From Cadophora sp. MPI-SDFR-AT-0126 (Eukaryota; Ascomycota; Leotiomycetes; Helotiales; Ploettnerulaceae), in NCBI GenBank assembly GCA_020747065.1, contig JAGMVK010000009.1, positions 1,674,001 to 1,738,000 of the forward strand: 64,000 nt of DNA, given 5' to 3'. Made by a program: the position numbers and the translations under genes. A model generated the notes under the pieces. The model had not been told where the DNA came from. It did not search any database and was given only the letters and a program-made list of their open reading frames with translations. Positions 45,960-57,822 of the stretch are shown one piece after another. Every line of letters begins with the position of its first letter. Positions within the stretch are counted from its first letter, which is position 1.

Positions 45960-46531
45960 GTGTTGGCTTTGGGGTTGTATGTGCGGTTGGATATCTTGTG
46001 AAGTGCCTGTGTGCTTGTTAGATGCGTAACTTATCTTGCGGTCTGTATCGTGCAAGAGACGAACCAGGATGTTTTGAGGACTTTTACTTGGTATTTTGAC
46101 AACTTTGGAAGCACCGGATATTGCCTTGAGGAATTAAAACAAGTTTTAAAGCTATTCTGTGGCTTTATATCGTGGGATTGACTAGGGGTATATGGGGCCC
46201 AAAAGCGTTGTTGAGTCTCGAAGTGTACTTCTGTTCATCGGACAGCAGCTTCTGGCATATGTAGATTGGTACACGGCATCTACATGGCAAGAAAAGAATC
46301 GTCACTCGTTGATGAATATTCACTCGTCTTATCACATCTATTCCCGATCGAAGAAATACAAACCCGATGCCGAGTAGCATGAATTTCTGTTACCGCAAGG
46401 GTTACAGCTTAACCGAATCTTGCACCAGCGCTTCAACATCCCGCCTAGCTATAAAACCACCACGTCGTCAAGCTTGAGTATCAACTTCGACGCAAGCTAT
46501 TCCATTCCCTTCAAAACCATCAACTTCGGCC
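45960..46531. other. Intergenic, no gene seen
   Basis: Spacer between two tandem F-box-like genes; no feature recognised. Confidence 0.5.
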
Positions 46532-47466
46532 ATGGAGCCCATCAAAGCAACTACATCTCCAGCTCTCCGGAAGCCAACTATCGGGGAGACTGGACAGGAT
46601 CTCGAAAAGTGAGTAAACATCCTTTCCATTCGAACCGTTCGTGCATGCGTTCACCTTTGAAATATGCTGACTTCTCATATTCTGTTCAGATTCGAGTACT
46701 TCGAAAAGCTACCCGCCGAGATCCGCAATCGAATTTTCAAGATCATCCTCAAGCACAAGGGCCCCATACACATCATCCGTAGTCGAAACGGTCCTATCCC
46801 AAGCTCTAATTTCGCAGCTATCTTGGCCACAAACAAAGCTATTTGCGCTGAGGCAAAAGGCTATCAGTACTCAATCAACACTTTCGCCGTTGCTTTTCCT
46901 GGTGCATTAGTGGCGTTATCGACCTTGTGTCTAAGGACTATCGGCTCTTCATAACTTCGATCGAGATCACCTTCATCCCACCCCTGTATATCACAGGGAC
47001 AATGCTCTGGAACTTCATGCAAGGTGCTGCGTATAATCAAAACATTTCACACCTTGACTGCAGCTGCCGCAATCTCTGTCCGAACTTTCGTAGCGTCACA
47101 AATGTTACAATCCGACCGTTCCATTCAGAAATTGCGAAACGCAAAAGTCTCTCACAGAGAGGCCATCGCATATTCTGTGAGACTTGGCCACGTGAGGTGG
47201 GCGCTGTCCTTCTTCATATTCTTGATGGCAACGATGGCGTGCAGCCTTTGCCTGTCAAACGGCTTGTGTGGGTACTATGTGAAGACAATTGTTTGTGGGT
47301 CCAGGACGAAAGTAGCAGGCCAAATGTTGACATTGAAGATAAAAATATCCCCAATATGGTCGAGGGACATCGTGCTGACCTGAAAGATGAGAATGGGGTC
47401 CGCAAACCGCTTTTGGTGTCTGAGGCTGATCTAGAGGCTTTCTATGCAACGGTCGGTGGAACATAA
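46532..47466 (+). pseudogene. F-box-like (DUF7730-type) gene with a frameshift
   Basis: Start at 46532; exon 1 to 46608, 81-nt intron 46609-46689 (GTGAGT donor, CTGTTCAG acceptor), then 46690-47466. The core FEYFEKLPAEIRNRIFKIIL follows the intron exactly as in the gene at 45029. The frame runs through FAAILATNKAICAEAKG and NTFAV, then stops at 46954, while a second frame picks up the coding pattern from about 46915 (DLVSKDYRLFITSIEITF) and runs to 47466 (VEGHRADLKDENG near the end, like VEGSRPDLKDGNG in the neighbour). The total is one base short of a whole number of codons, so one deleted base near 46910 explains it. Tandem duplicate of the preceding gene. Confidence 0.75.
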
Positions 47467-47842
47467 AGGTGGTAGACTAAAAAGATCCATGGTTTGATGG
47501 GGGACATGATAATTGAGGGCAGACAGGGAAGGAGAGACAGGAACGGAGACATGTTCTAGCTTATCAGGGAAAATCAACCTCTAGATGTCTGCCTCTAGAC
47601 GCAAATGAATTGAAGGCTATGCTTCTCGTCTGCTCATGGAAGCTTTAAAATCTTCGTCACGCAACGGTTCAATCACTCGAAGCTTCTAGACTTGAACATT
47701 TCCATTTATATCATACACAAAACCGCTCAACATACAAAGTTCGTTGGCGTCATCTGATACTCCTCCTTTCTTTGCTTCCTCTCAGAAAGCCACCCAATCC
47801 CTTCAGAAAAGGAAGAAGAGACCCATCACTTGATCCATCCGC
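47467..47842. other. Convergent intergenic region
   Basis: Between two F-box-like genes; no feature recognised. Confidence 0.5.
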
Positions 47843-50547
47843 TTAATCCTCAATTCCAAAAGCACCAAAATCACCACCAGTATCGGATCTCGCATCCACC
47901 ATCTCCTCGTCAAAAACTGAATCCCCCTCACCGCCATGATACTTGAAAGGATTCTCCCAGTCAGTATCAAGCATATCAACCTCACAGCTCTCCTCAGAAT
48001 AGCCAAAGTTCTTCGCAGATAGCTCATAGTCGTCCTCCTTCACCACTCCTTCCATGAATTGAGTCTTGCTGACCTGCTTGCCATCTTCCGTGATTTTACT
48101 TTCCTTACTCATCTCACCCTCAATCTGAGCCTGCTCCTTTGTAAATGCCTTCGTTCCCTGAGCCTCATCTCCTCTTTCATTGTCAAGACGACCCTCGGCC
48201 TTGTTCTTATCGAGAATCATACGAGCTATGCCTTCGAATGCGACGAGGACTTCCAAGGAGCCAGTCTCATCGAGGTCGAGGTATCTAAGGTATGGGAAGT
48301 TGATCAAGCCGTGGAGGGCGAAGAGCTTCTCCTGGAAAAGTGCGTTATTACATGTCTACTTCAGAAATGAAGAGAAAGAATTGGATTCAGGGCAAAGGAT
48401 GTGGAAATAGGGAGGGAAATCAAACATACCTCTCGAATAACAGCAATGCTTGGCACCATTCTGTAAGATCTCGTGCCCCACCCACGCATCTCCTTCTCAG
48501 GCGTAGTGAAGGTCACACCAATGCGCTCTACTCCAGAAAACTCCTCTCTCAATAAATCACCTAATCCAACCGTCGTCTCCTGCATTCTCAACTCCTCGAA
48601 ATCCCTATCATCGCCCTCCAGCTTCACATCCAACCAGTTACCTGGAACCTTGATCTTCATCTCCAACAGCTTCGCCATCTTTACAAACATCCCTGGCACC
48701 AGTCTCACGAATTCCATTAGGCCGTGGAGGTTCGCCTCGGTCCTGGAGCCCCAGCGGCCGTTGCCGACGGCGAAGACGTTGTAGGTGTAGAAGATTGTGC
48801 GGGACTCGGTGGAGATGAGCTTGTTGACGAGGAAGATGGAGGTGTGTGCACTGGGTTTGTGTGGTTCCGTACGGCGCTGGCGGCGGTTGCGTGGAGAGGT
48901 CGTGGCGTATGAGCGAGGGGAGAGCACGAGGAGCTTGTATATGGCGTTGCGGACTGTGAAAGGGAGACTGGTGAATTTGAAAAGGGGATGGGGGATGTTG
49001 GGGTTAGTCTGGGGAGCGCTGGTCGGGGGGCTCGAGAGTGTCATCGAAGTTGGTGATGTGAGAGCGAGATTGTTGTGAAGCTGAGCGGCATTGTGAGCGG
49101 CGATGGCGAACTCATCTTCGGGAACGAGAGATGGGGCAGCTTGTGCATTCTCGTGAAGAAGAATTGCATTTGACGAAGCAGTGTCAAAGTTGTTACTGCT
49201 CTCCTTAACTGCAAGCGGAGAGTTGTGTGCCATGGCAGGCGCTGACGCGTCGATGTCCATGTTATCTGTAGCTGTGCTATCCTTCGAAAATCCTTCCTTG
49301 TCTTCAAATTTGTTCGAGTATTGCTTTTTGTTTGCAGTCGTTTCGCTTATCGTATTTGTCGCGCTATCACCAGCGAAAGTCGCATGGCTTAAGGTGAGTG
49401 CATCGGGCCTACCCAGTCCTGTCTTGGAGGTGTCATTGATAAGTGGAAGCCCGGATAGCTTGGGTGTTGAAGCTGTCATGAATTGACCATTCACCAGATC
49501 CTCCGCATTCTCACCCTCAGCAGACGGACCATTGCTTGGATGAGCCATCTCCTCAGTATCCATGACATCGTTATTCTGTGCCCCAAGATCCAACAGCGAT
49601 TCTTCCATAGCAAAGTCAATAGCAGACTGTTCAAGAGCGTAGCGAAGAAGTTCGTCGTTGTCCATATCGTCAACTTCATTAGCCGACTTCTTTTGAGACT
49701 TGCTCTTGCCCTTCATTTTGCGAAACATTGGAAGCTTTTTTCGTGCTTTGTTTTCAGACTTGCTTGGTGGTGTTGGGAGACCGCCAATCATCTTTCGCAG
49801 ATAATAGGAGACGCTGCTCTTGTTGATGCCGTTGGCGCCATTGATTTTGCCCTGCTCCTGAATAGTGCCACCTGCGCTGGAACTGACGGGGAATGAGGCA
49901 ACCAGACCGCTCGCGTAGTTGACAAGTGACTCATTACTGTTTTTATGGGCTGGTTCAAGTTGCGCTGTAGTGTTTTCTGGAATTTGAATTGATGCCCACA
50001 GACCGAAGGTCCGAGCAAGGACGGATGTGTCTCCATTTTGGATAGGTGGTGCGGACCGACCAGCTGCCATACCCTTGAGCATTGTATAGAGAGCATTACC
50101 GGATGTTGGCGTGCTGGTATTCTTATTCTTCTTAGACTTTCTCTTTGATTTGGACTCTGACTTCGAGGTGGTAGCGAACAAGCCGTTGAGGCCCCCATCG
50201 ATTGGCTCTAAGGACACATCGGAGGTATTGTCGTCGACATCATTCACAGAAGAGGCTTCTGGAGCATGGACGGCGTAGTGAGTATTCGAGAATTGAGGAG
50301 CGGAGGAGAGGCTATTGAGCCTTTCCTCGATCAGATCCAAGGAGACGTCAGACGTGTTGTCGTTCGTGTTGTCCGGGAACATTGCTTCTAACTCTTGAAC
50401 GCTATGGTTGGTGGTAGAGGGAAAAAATTTGATAGAGTTGGAGATGTAATTATCTTGTGCGGCTTGAGATGGGGAGTTTGGGGCGTTTTGGTCTCGATCT
50501 GACCCCGTTACCGCGTCGTTCATGTCAGGTTTCTTCATGTTGCTCAT
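47843..50547 (-). CDS. Large F-box-like (DUF7730-type) protein with a ubiquitin-interacting motif
   Basis: Two exons, 50547-48430 and 48331-47843, 98-nt intron (GTATGT donor, TTTTCCAG acceptor), 868 aa, about three times the length of its relatives. The ATG at 50547 starts MSNMKKPDMND. The N-terminal 550 residues are disordered, with a repeated unit DNTSDVSLDLIEERLNSL / DNTSDVSLEPIDGGLNGL, a Ser/Lys-rich basic patch, and DNDELLRYALEQSAIDFA, which fits the ubiquitin-interacting motif (acidic start, central Ala and Ser). The core LPFTVRNAIYKLLV, IFLVNKLISTESRTIFYTYN and VFAVGNGRWGSRTEANLHG follows, and the C-terminus is acidic. A link between ubiquitin binding and target recruitment is inferred. 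Intact. Confidence 0.85.
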
Positions 50548-51114
50548 ATGCAAGTTGTGTCTTCCGTAGCTGTACCCAGGATGTTTGCAGCACGTCGTTT
50601 GTCACAATAGCAGATGTGTTTGATTGAAGCAAAGGGAAGAGAAAGGGAGGTGACAGACTTCGAGGCGTGAGTTGTAACCTTAGCAGGCTTTGCTGTTTTG
50701 GCCTGCTCGCTTCGAGTGTCAAGTTTGCCAAGCGCTAAGACTGAATAGGATTGAACGAACACAGAAAATCACGGCTTTGTCTTAGCGCGCATTGGGTTTG
50801 TTGATATACAGATAATCAATAAGGCTCGAAAATGAAAGAATGCCTCACTTAATGCAGCGTAGTTGCGTAGATAGGGGGAAACCAGAATATCGGTAACGGC
50901 TAAGCACTTGTGGCAGTAGAACGAAGCAAACACAAATTGTAGACATAACAACATGCAGTAGGATATAAAGAACTCGTCAGTAAGAGGAAGTCAGACCCAT
51001 TCTTTGACTATATGACCACCTTCTAATGAGCTGATCCAACTCCCTACAACCTGTATCTAGAATTATGCTCCACCCTTTAAGTATGACCACTCTCCAATCT
51101 CCCTCCCTGCCTGA
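50548..51114. other. Intergenic, no gene seen
   Basis: Between the start of the large F-box-like gene and the end of the ice-binding-like gene (both minus). Nothing recognised. Confidence 0.5.
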
Positions 51115-53702
51115 TTATAGACAACACAATGAATTCATCACAACAGCTATGATGACAAATCCGCCGATGCTCTTGGAGATACCACGGCCAGAAGCGACCG
51201 AAATCAGGATGCTGGTAGCATCAGGTGATACAGTCGCCCGGTTTGAGTTGGCGGGGGGATAGTCTGTCGACAATACTTGCGTAATGGCAGGTGGGTATGA
51301 TTTGGCTTCGACAAGCAGCACCCAATTACAAGTAACACCCTGAGCACAGCTAGTAGGTCCTTCATAGCCTGTCCACTGTGTGGTCTGTCCTATACATGTT
51401 ACGCCTGTGGGACAACTTATAATGGTCTGAGTGCCGCCTGGAAGAACACAAGAACAAGTGCTTTGAGCGGAGCATGGAAGAGATCCATTGCTGCCAGTCC
51501 ACTAGACCGAGTTATTTAATGGAATGATTGAACAGCATGCTTAACTTACTGTTGATGTTTGTCCGGTACATGCAGTTTTGAGCGGGCATGATTTCAGGCT
51601 CGAGATGGTTGTGAGAACAGTAATCAGATTAATGCCTGTTGTGCTTTCCAGAGGAAATTTATCGATCTCGCTTAGGGGAGTGGAATACCCGCTCGAACCA
51701 ACTTTCAATACAGTCGTTTTGATAATATTGACCGTACTTCTAGTTTTCGTCGTCGAAGTCTTGACCGAAGGACAACTGATGCTGATCCTGTTGGTATCTC
51801 TGACCGTTGCTGGCATCGTTGCCGTCTGGATCTGAGTTAAATGGAAAAGATGTGTTGTGATCTTCGTAGTCATGATAGATGAAGCCGAATTGACGATTGC
51901 TGTCGTTGCTGCTGTTTCAGTCGTTGCTTCTGTTTCAGTCGATGTGGCTGAGAATGTCCGTGTATCCTTAGTGACAATTACTGAAGAGAAGATTGTGGTG
52001 ATAGATGAGATACTGGAATTTGATGATCGGAGAAAAATGTTAGATTGCCCAGATGTTGTAGAAAGGAAGGGACCTGTTGTGGGAGCCGCCTCTATGCTGG
52101 ACGCTGGGAAGGCTGTGGAGGTCGTATATACACTACCTGGAAACAATATCGAGGATGTCGAGAGAACCGAAGTGGAAGGTAGCAAAGAAGTCGAAGACAG
52201 CAATGAAGCTGAAGACTGTAGAGCAGTTGACGACTGTAAAGAAGTTGAAGACTGCAAAAAAAGGGAAGAATCCAAAAGGGTGGAAGACTGCAACGGAGCT
52301 GAGGACTGCAACGAAGCTGAAGAGTCCAAAGTAGCTGAAGATTCGAAAGTCACTGAAGAAGCCATAGTAGCTGAAGAAACCAAAGCAGCCGAAGACTCTA
52401 ATGTAGTCAACGACTCCAAAGTGATTGAAGCAAGCAAGGAGCTTGAGTCCAGAGAAGACCTGGAGTCAATCGAAGAAATTGAGAGAGTAGAGCTTTCAGA
52501 AGGGATCGAGGATACTGATAGCGTTGGATTTTGAAAAGCTGAACTTGATAACAGGAAAGAGCTCTGGACTGCAGTTAAACTGGTTAGCGAATAGTGTCTG
52601 AGAAATTTAGACAGATGGCAGAAGCCTGGAAGGAACTGCTCGAGCAGGGAAAAACATTACCAGACAACGACTCCAAATCTGAGAGAAAAAATGATGTCGA
52701 AGAAATTAACGGAAGTCCACTTGTGCGGAGTGAAGAAAGCGTACTGGTAGATGTGACGCTGGGAGGCAATGTACCGGGCTGGATGGTGGACGATGGCGTC
52801 GCAAACGTTGCTGACTGGGTTAAAATCGTGAATAGGCTCGATAAATTCGGGTTTGGGCTCGCCGCACTCTGTGTCTGACTCGAAAGTGTTGTGCTGAGAA
52901 AGATGTTGGAAGTGGAGCTTGACAGCAAGCTTGATGCCACCGAAGATGCTGGGGTCTGCTGCGCAACCGAGCTCAAGGAAGATGGCACAGGACAAGCAGC
53001 AGGTAGAATGACAGCGTTTGAATCTAATGTCACTGTAGCAGAAAGACCAAAGGCTCGTCCGATTAGCGAGGCACCGGTATTAAAAGTCACGGACGCCCCG
53101 GCAAGTATAGTTCCGATAAAAGAAGACCCAGTCCCTAGTGTTGCAGAGGTACCAAGTACCCAGTAGACTTGACATGCCAATGCACCATTGCTGAAGATGA
53201 CCGCGGAACCGGATGCTGTTGTCAAGGCTGATCCAATCTGGAAGTACCATGCATCATCCAGCGATCCAGTTCCTTGGAGCGTCAGAATGCCAGTAAGCTG
53301 TGCCGCAGTGCTGTACTTGTATGTCCCTGGCAATAGATTCCTGTTTCCAAGATCCTGTCCTGTGAGGTCTGCATCTGGGTTCAGGGCTGAGATATCCGTG
53401 AATGCGGTGGTTGCATCTATGAACACCGTCGATGTAGCCCCTCCAGTGGCAATATTTCCATTGACGATTCCTGGAGGGAAAAATCCCGTAACACTTGTTC
53501 CTCCAGTACCAAGATTACCATCGATTATAGTCGGCCCTGTGTTCGTCACGCTCGATGCGCCATAGATACTGTATGATTCAGCATCACCCAAATTGATCTG
53601 GGTATATTAGCTAGGATAATCTCCGTTCTGACAGGGATATCAAACTTGAGCGGAGCAAAGGGCAAACAATTCAGCAACGATCAGAAATGAGAACAACCTC
53701 AT
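51115..53702 (-). CDS. Ice-binding-like (DUF3494) domain protein with Ser/Thr stalk and GPI-anchor signal
   Basis: Exons: 53702-53646, 53597 to about 52,660, about 52,600 to 51550, and 51501-51115; the introns 53645-53598 and 51549-51502 (both 48 nt) are clear. Exon 1 is a signal peptide (MRLFSFLIVAELFALCSAQ). Residues about 20-215 match the ice-binding-like fold: INLGDAESYSIYGASSVTNT, TIIDGNLGTGG, GFFPPGIVNG, and Gly/Thr-rich strands up to NAVILPAACPVP. Then come hundreds of Ser/Thr-rich residues with SSASLQSS-type repeats, a Cys-rich part (CSAQSTCSCVLPGG, CPTGVTC, CAQGVTCNW) and a hydrophobic end (GGFVIIAVVMNSLCCL) after small residues, as for a GPI anchor. The frame changes between 52,660 and 52,584; a small intron (a 35-nt candidate 52660-52626 fits the phase) or a one-base deletion could explain it. 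Known family members bind ice or act as adhesins. Confidence 0.78.
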
Positions 53703-55895
53703 GATCGAGACGGGAATGATGAAGCAGTCAGGACCTTACTGAAGGCGACATCTGATGTAGAGAAATGGAGTGAAGTAGCGGAGACAACAAGGTAAACATC
53801 GTGAGGAATGGACCAGAACGGGGTTCTTAGACTGGCTATAAAAGCTGCATGCCGGGACAAAAAGGACCCCTTTTTGCGGAGTAAGAAGCTGGGCACAAGT
53901 GTGTACCTATACAATTGGTTTGGAAACCTGCCCCGATACTACTCTTGGTCTTTTCAATCCTAATGGCGACGATTCAAATCTGATCTTTGGCCGCTTGAGA
54001 ATCCCTCGCGTCGAGGCAATATTCAACCTCTGAGGTGGCGGGAGCGTATCTTTGAAATTGATGCTTTCCAATGAACGGTCATGACCCCACTGTTTCTCGG
54101 AACGTATGCATTCGCACGCGCTGCTTGCGAGACAACACGATGCACTCGAAGAATGATTTGACATTCTCAGTATCTTCATCAAGACTACCGTGCAGATCTA
54201 TCCAACTCGATCGGGACGTTCGATGGGGTGAGATAAGTCTCGTGCGACTGCAGTCACAGCCCCTGACTCGAGGAAGAATGAAGTGCGTGTGTGGTTCGCC
54301 AAGACACTGACACCAATTGTTGACCTGTCGTAGGTTATAATTGTGGATATCGCAAGTACATATAATCAACAGGGAGTCATATCCTCGTGAGCGGGTTATG
54401 ATATGAGTACGGCCCCTTTCGCTCAATTTGACTGCTGAGGCGTTGAATGGCAGGACAGGTCGCCCTAGCTGAGACATCGATATCTGGAGCAGGACACAAA
54501 TGGACGGCAGGCTGATCATCAAAGCTCAGAAGGGAACAGTTGGAAATGTGAAGAAGTAATATTATTAATATTTTAGGGGTCAGAGCATGCGATGGAGGGT
54601 CGTCGTGTTCGTGGATGGGCATCATATTTGGGACCGAGGTTTGGATGAAGAGAAGGTCGTTATCCAGTGCATATACTCCTGCACGAACTGTGCATAAAAT
54701 TCATAACTTTAACCACGTGATACAGCAATCAAATTTCTTGCGAACACCTCAATAAAGCTTCACCATTGGATCCAGAAAATAAGATTAAACTGATGGTTGG
54801 AATATCAGGGACTCCTCTGACCCTGAACCCCTTTGGCACCAACACTGTCGCTGGAATGCTCTTAGGGGCTAGAGACCCGGCTCAATCTCTGAAGCGAACT
54901 TGCCGCCCCTAAGACTTTCCCTTCTGCCTTTATCACATCACGATATCGGCTCATTCGTCTTTCCTACCCAACTGTACATTATGTCGCGATTAGAGCTTAG
55001 GATATATTCCGCATCTGAGATATCGAGAGGCGGAATTTGAGGTGATTTCCACAGAGCATGTCGGACTCGTCCCGCTCCACAGGAGATCCACTGCGGAAGG
55101 GTCGCGAGGTCGATGTGCAACAGATAAATTGATGACGGACGTTCAAAGAAGTGCGAGCGATGCTAGAGATGAACTATGGAGATCCCTCCAAGTAGGTAAA
55201 CCGCTAGGCGAGCAAGAATCGAAGGAAGTATCACTTGGATGAGTGCCAAGGACCCCGACTTCTTCCCAATCTCGCTCGCTTGATTCTGCTACTCAGGCTT
55301 GCAAAGGACTCAGAAGACTCAATTCCGCGACTTCTATGCCAATTCCGAGGGGTCTTGCACCATGAATTGTCATCATGCCTAGATGACCTGCTGTCCCCCT
55401 TTCACAATTGTCCGATTCCGACATTCGCATACGCAAGTGCAGGACCGTACGATATCGTGGAGCGACATCAGTTGGACTCCAAATACGATCAGCTCTTAGC
55501 GATTGGTTGTCTTGACATCCAAATACCTGTTATGGTCTAGAAAGGCGAAAGTTTTGTGAACATCTACCCTCTGATCCTCATATCTCGTGCAGTGAAAGGC
55601 TATGTTGAAGACGCCATCAAGAAGAGTACGTGGAAATAAACTCAGCTTCAGCTTTTCTTGGCACACTACAGCACGGAAGCGAACCACTCATGCATCACCA
55701 TTCACTTACCACATGCCTACACCGATCGACTCACTGTGCCTGCATCGACAGACGAAGTTCTCTCTGCAATGAATGTAAACAGCATCTGAATCCCAAGGTG
55801 TCCCTAAGGGAAACACCTACTGTCACCTATCTATTCCCACTCTGTCACCCTCACCTAACCCAAGTCAAACATCACACCCCCATCACACTCCAAAA
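53703..55895. other. 2.2-kb intergenic region
   Basis: Divergent promoters of the ice-binding-like gene (minus) and the GrpB gene (plus). Open frames up to 147 codons but no recognisable gene. Confidence 0.5.
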
Positions 55896-56465
55896 ATGCC
55901 AATCCTCCTCTCACCCCACAACCCCCGCTACACCACCCAATTCATCACTACTAAATCCACACTCCACGAACTCCTGCACGGTATACCTACCCTCTCAATC
56001 GAACACGTAGGCAGTACTTCCATCCCCGGCCTCCTCGCCAAACCCATCATCGACATAGACATAATCGTGTCACCCTCCAGCCTAGCAGCAACACGCACCG
56101 CATTAGTAGCCGCCGGGTACAAGGACTTAGGCGAGATGGGCGTGGAAGGGAGATTTGCTTTTAGGGAACCGGGAGTGGGGGATGAGGAGAGAAAGGGGAA
56201 GGAGTTCAAGGAGAATACATATGTGTGTATTGAAGGTTGTTTGAGCTTGCGGAATCATAGGGATGTGAAGAGGGTTTTACTGCAAGACGGGGGGTTGAGG
56301 AGGGAGTATGGAGAGTGTAAGAGGAGGCTTGTGGAGGAGATTGGGGATGCGGAGGGAGGGATGGATGATTATGTTAGGGGGAAGACGGGGGTTTTGGGTG
56401 AGGTTTTGAGGAAGGCTGGGTGGAGTGAGGAGATGTTGGAGGTGGTGAGGAGGGTGAATGAATGA
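55896..56465 (+). CDS. GrpB family (UPF0157) nucleotidyltransferase-like protein
   Basis: Single exon, 189 aa, the usual size. The nucleotidyltransferase-like core shows HVGSTSIPGLLAKPIIDIDI at residues 37-56, where GS and the Asp pair correspond to the metal and nucleotide site of the fold, followed by AGYKDLGEMGVEGRFAFREP and FKENTYVCIEGCLSLRNHRD. The C-terminal helices (EYGECKRRLVEEIGDAEGGM) match the family. GrpB proteins are widespread in bacteria and scattered in fungi; their reaction is not established. A bacterial origin is possible but cannot be judged without a tree. Ends 244 bp from the convergent small gene. Confidence 0.9.
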   Translation: MPILLSPHNPRYTTQFITTKSTLHELLHGIPTLSIEHVGSTSIPGLLAKPIIDIDIIVSPSSLAATRTALVAAGYKDLGEMGVEGRFAFREPGVGDEERKGKEFKENTYVCIEGCLSLRNHRDVKRVLLQDGGLRREYGECKRRLVEEIGDAEGGMDDYVRGKTGVLGEVLRKAGWSEEMLEVVRRVNE

Positions 56466-56709
56466 GTGAGTTGGAGGGATGGGGATGTGGGTGTAGGTGC
56501 AGCTGAAAAAAGGTTGGAAGTGGAGGGTGTGTGGGAATCGAAATAGTCATGTGACCTAGTATATCTCCTTCTCTTGGTTTCTCTTTCATCCCGTCGACAT
56601 GTCTCGCTGTCTCTCGACCTCTTGAAACGACCAAAATGGAGTTTAAAACATTACGAAAAGCAGCACACCCCAAACAGATATCCTATCTGCATCCCTCACA
56701 AATCAACAC

Positions 56710-57377
56710 TCACCCCTCTACCCTCCTCATCCCACAAACGGTAATCTTCACCTCCCTCGGATCCATATCAATCAAATTGCCCTCCATAGCCGTACTGACT
56801 AGCGAAGCCGTCACAATCTCTTTGATCTCCTTCTCAAGCATGCCCGGCGTTATAATCTCCTCGCCCTCCGCCTCCAGATCCTGCTTCCACTCGCTCCAGC
56901 TGCTGTACTCATTTTTGTCTAGCGGTGGGACGTTCAAAGCGCCACTGATGTAGACGATGCGGTCTTTGTTGAGCTTGGTGAATTGCATTGTCCCAATGTA
57001 GGTATCCTACCCCTTTATCTTTAGCAGTTGTTCTTTTAAGTTGTCACAGACAGAATGGACAATTTTCAAGAACGTCATTGAAGGCACGTTCTACCACGCA
57101 AACGAGACATAGTTCATCAACCCCGTACACATACCATATCACCCCAATCATAAATAGGCAAAATAAGCTCCTGCAAAGCCGGAAGCAGAATAAACAAATC
57201 ATTCAATTCACCATGCCTCAAATCCTCCCACGTGCGATGATCCAGGATAAGAGCTTTCAGGGTCTTCTTCCGAGACGGTGGGATGACTTCGTGCCATTCC
57301 AAGGGATTTTCGGATTGACAGTACAGAGCTCGTGAAGGTGTACCGTCGGGTTTGAGGAACTGAATGCTTTGATTCAT
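56710..57377 (-). CDS. Small protein of unknown function
   Basis: Two exons, 57377-57135 and 57006-56710, separated by a 128-nt intron (GTATGT donor, GGGGTAG acceptor) with both sides in phase 0, 179 aa. The ATG at 57377 starts MNQSIQFLKPDG. The middle has leucine periodicity (LKALILDHRTWEDL, LFILLPALQELILPIYDWG) like the C-terminal halves of F-box-like proteins, but no F-box-like core is present. The C-terminus reads DRIVYISGALNVPP and an acidic helix. It could be a truncated F-box-like relative; this is a guess. The start codon is 446 bp from the start of the next gene, so the two are divergent. Confidence 0.65.
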
Positions 57378-57822
57378 GGTTGGCTGTAGCAAAATAGTGG
57401 TGGTAGTTCGCGGAGATCTCCTGAGTTGGTGGGTCTTGGCCGAGAACGCTTTCTCTTGGTTGGATTAGTGTTCAATCAATTAAGATGCGATCAGATAAGA
57501 TACTCTATGATATTGGAGAAATGGATAAGATTTCTCTTGTTAATTTCGAGATATTGCGATGCTCGGTTGTTGATGTTTTGATGCTCGAAGTGCAGGCTGG
57601 GCGACGCGGAGAGATCGGGCGAGATGCGACAACGGGAAAACGAACACGATCACGTGTCTCGTGAAGTCCTCGCGTAATTTAGCGCCCCGCATCGCGTCTT
57701 CCCTCGAAGTCGTTCCTAGTTCCTTCTCGAAGTCTGCTTTGTCTTTCCTTCAACAACTTCGAAGTTTCGACATTAAAGTCCCATCTTCCATCAACCTCGA
57801 CATCAACTCCCAGATCGAGTTG
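57378..57822. other. Divergent intergenic region
   Basis: The frame of the next gene stays open upstream to 57661 but contains no ATG before 57823. Nothing else recognised. Confidence 0.45.

Noticed and set aside
54079..54522. 147-codon minus-strand open frame
   Set aside because: No family signature and no splice partners; likely chance.
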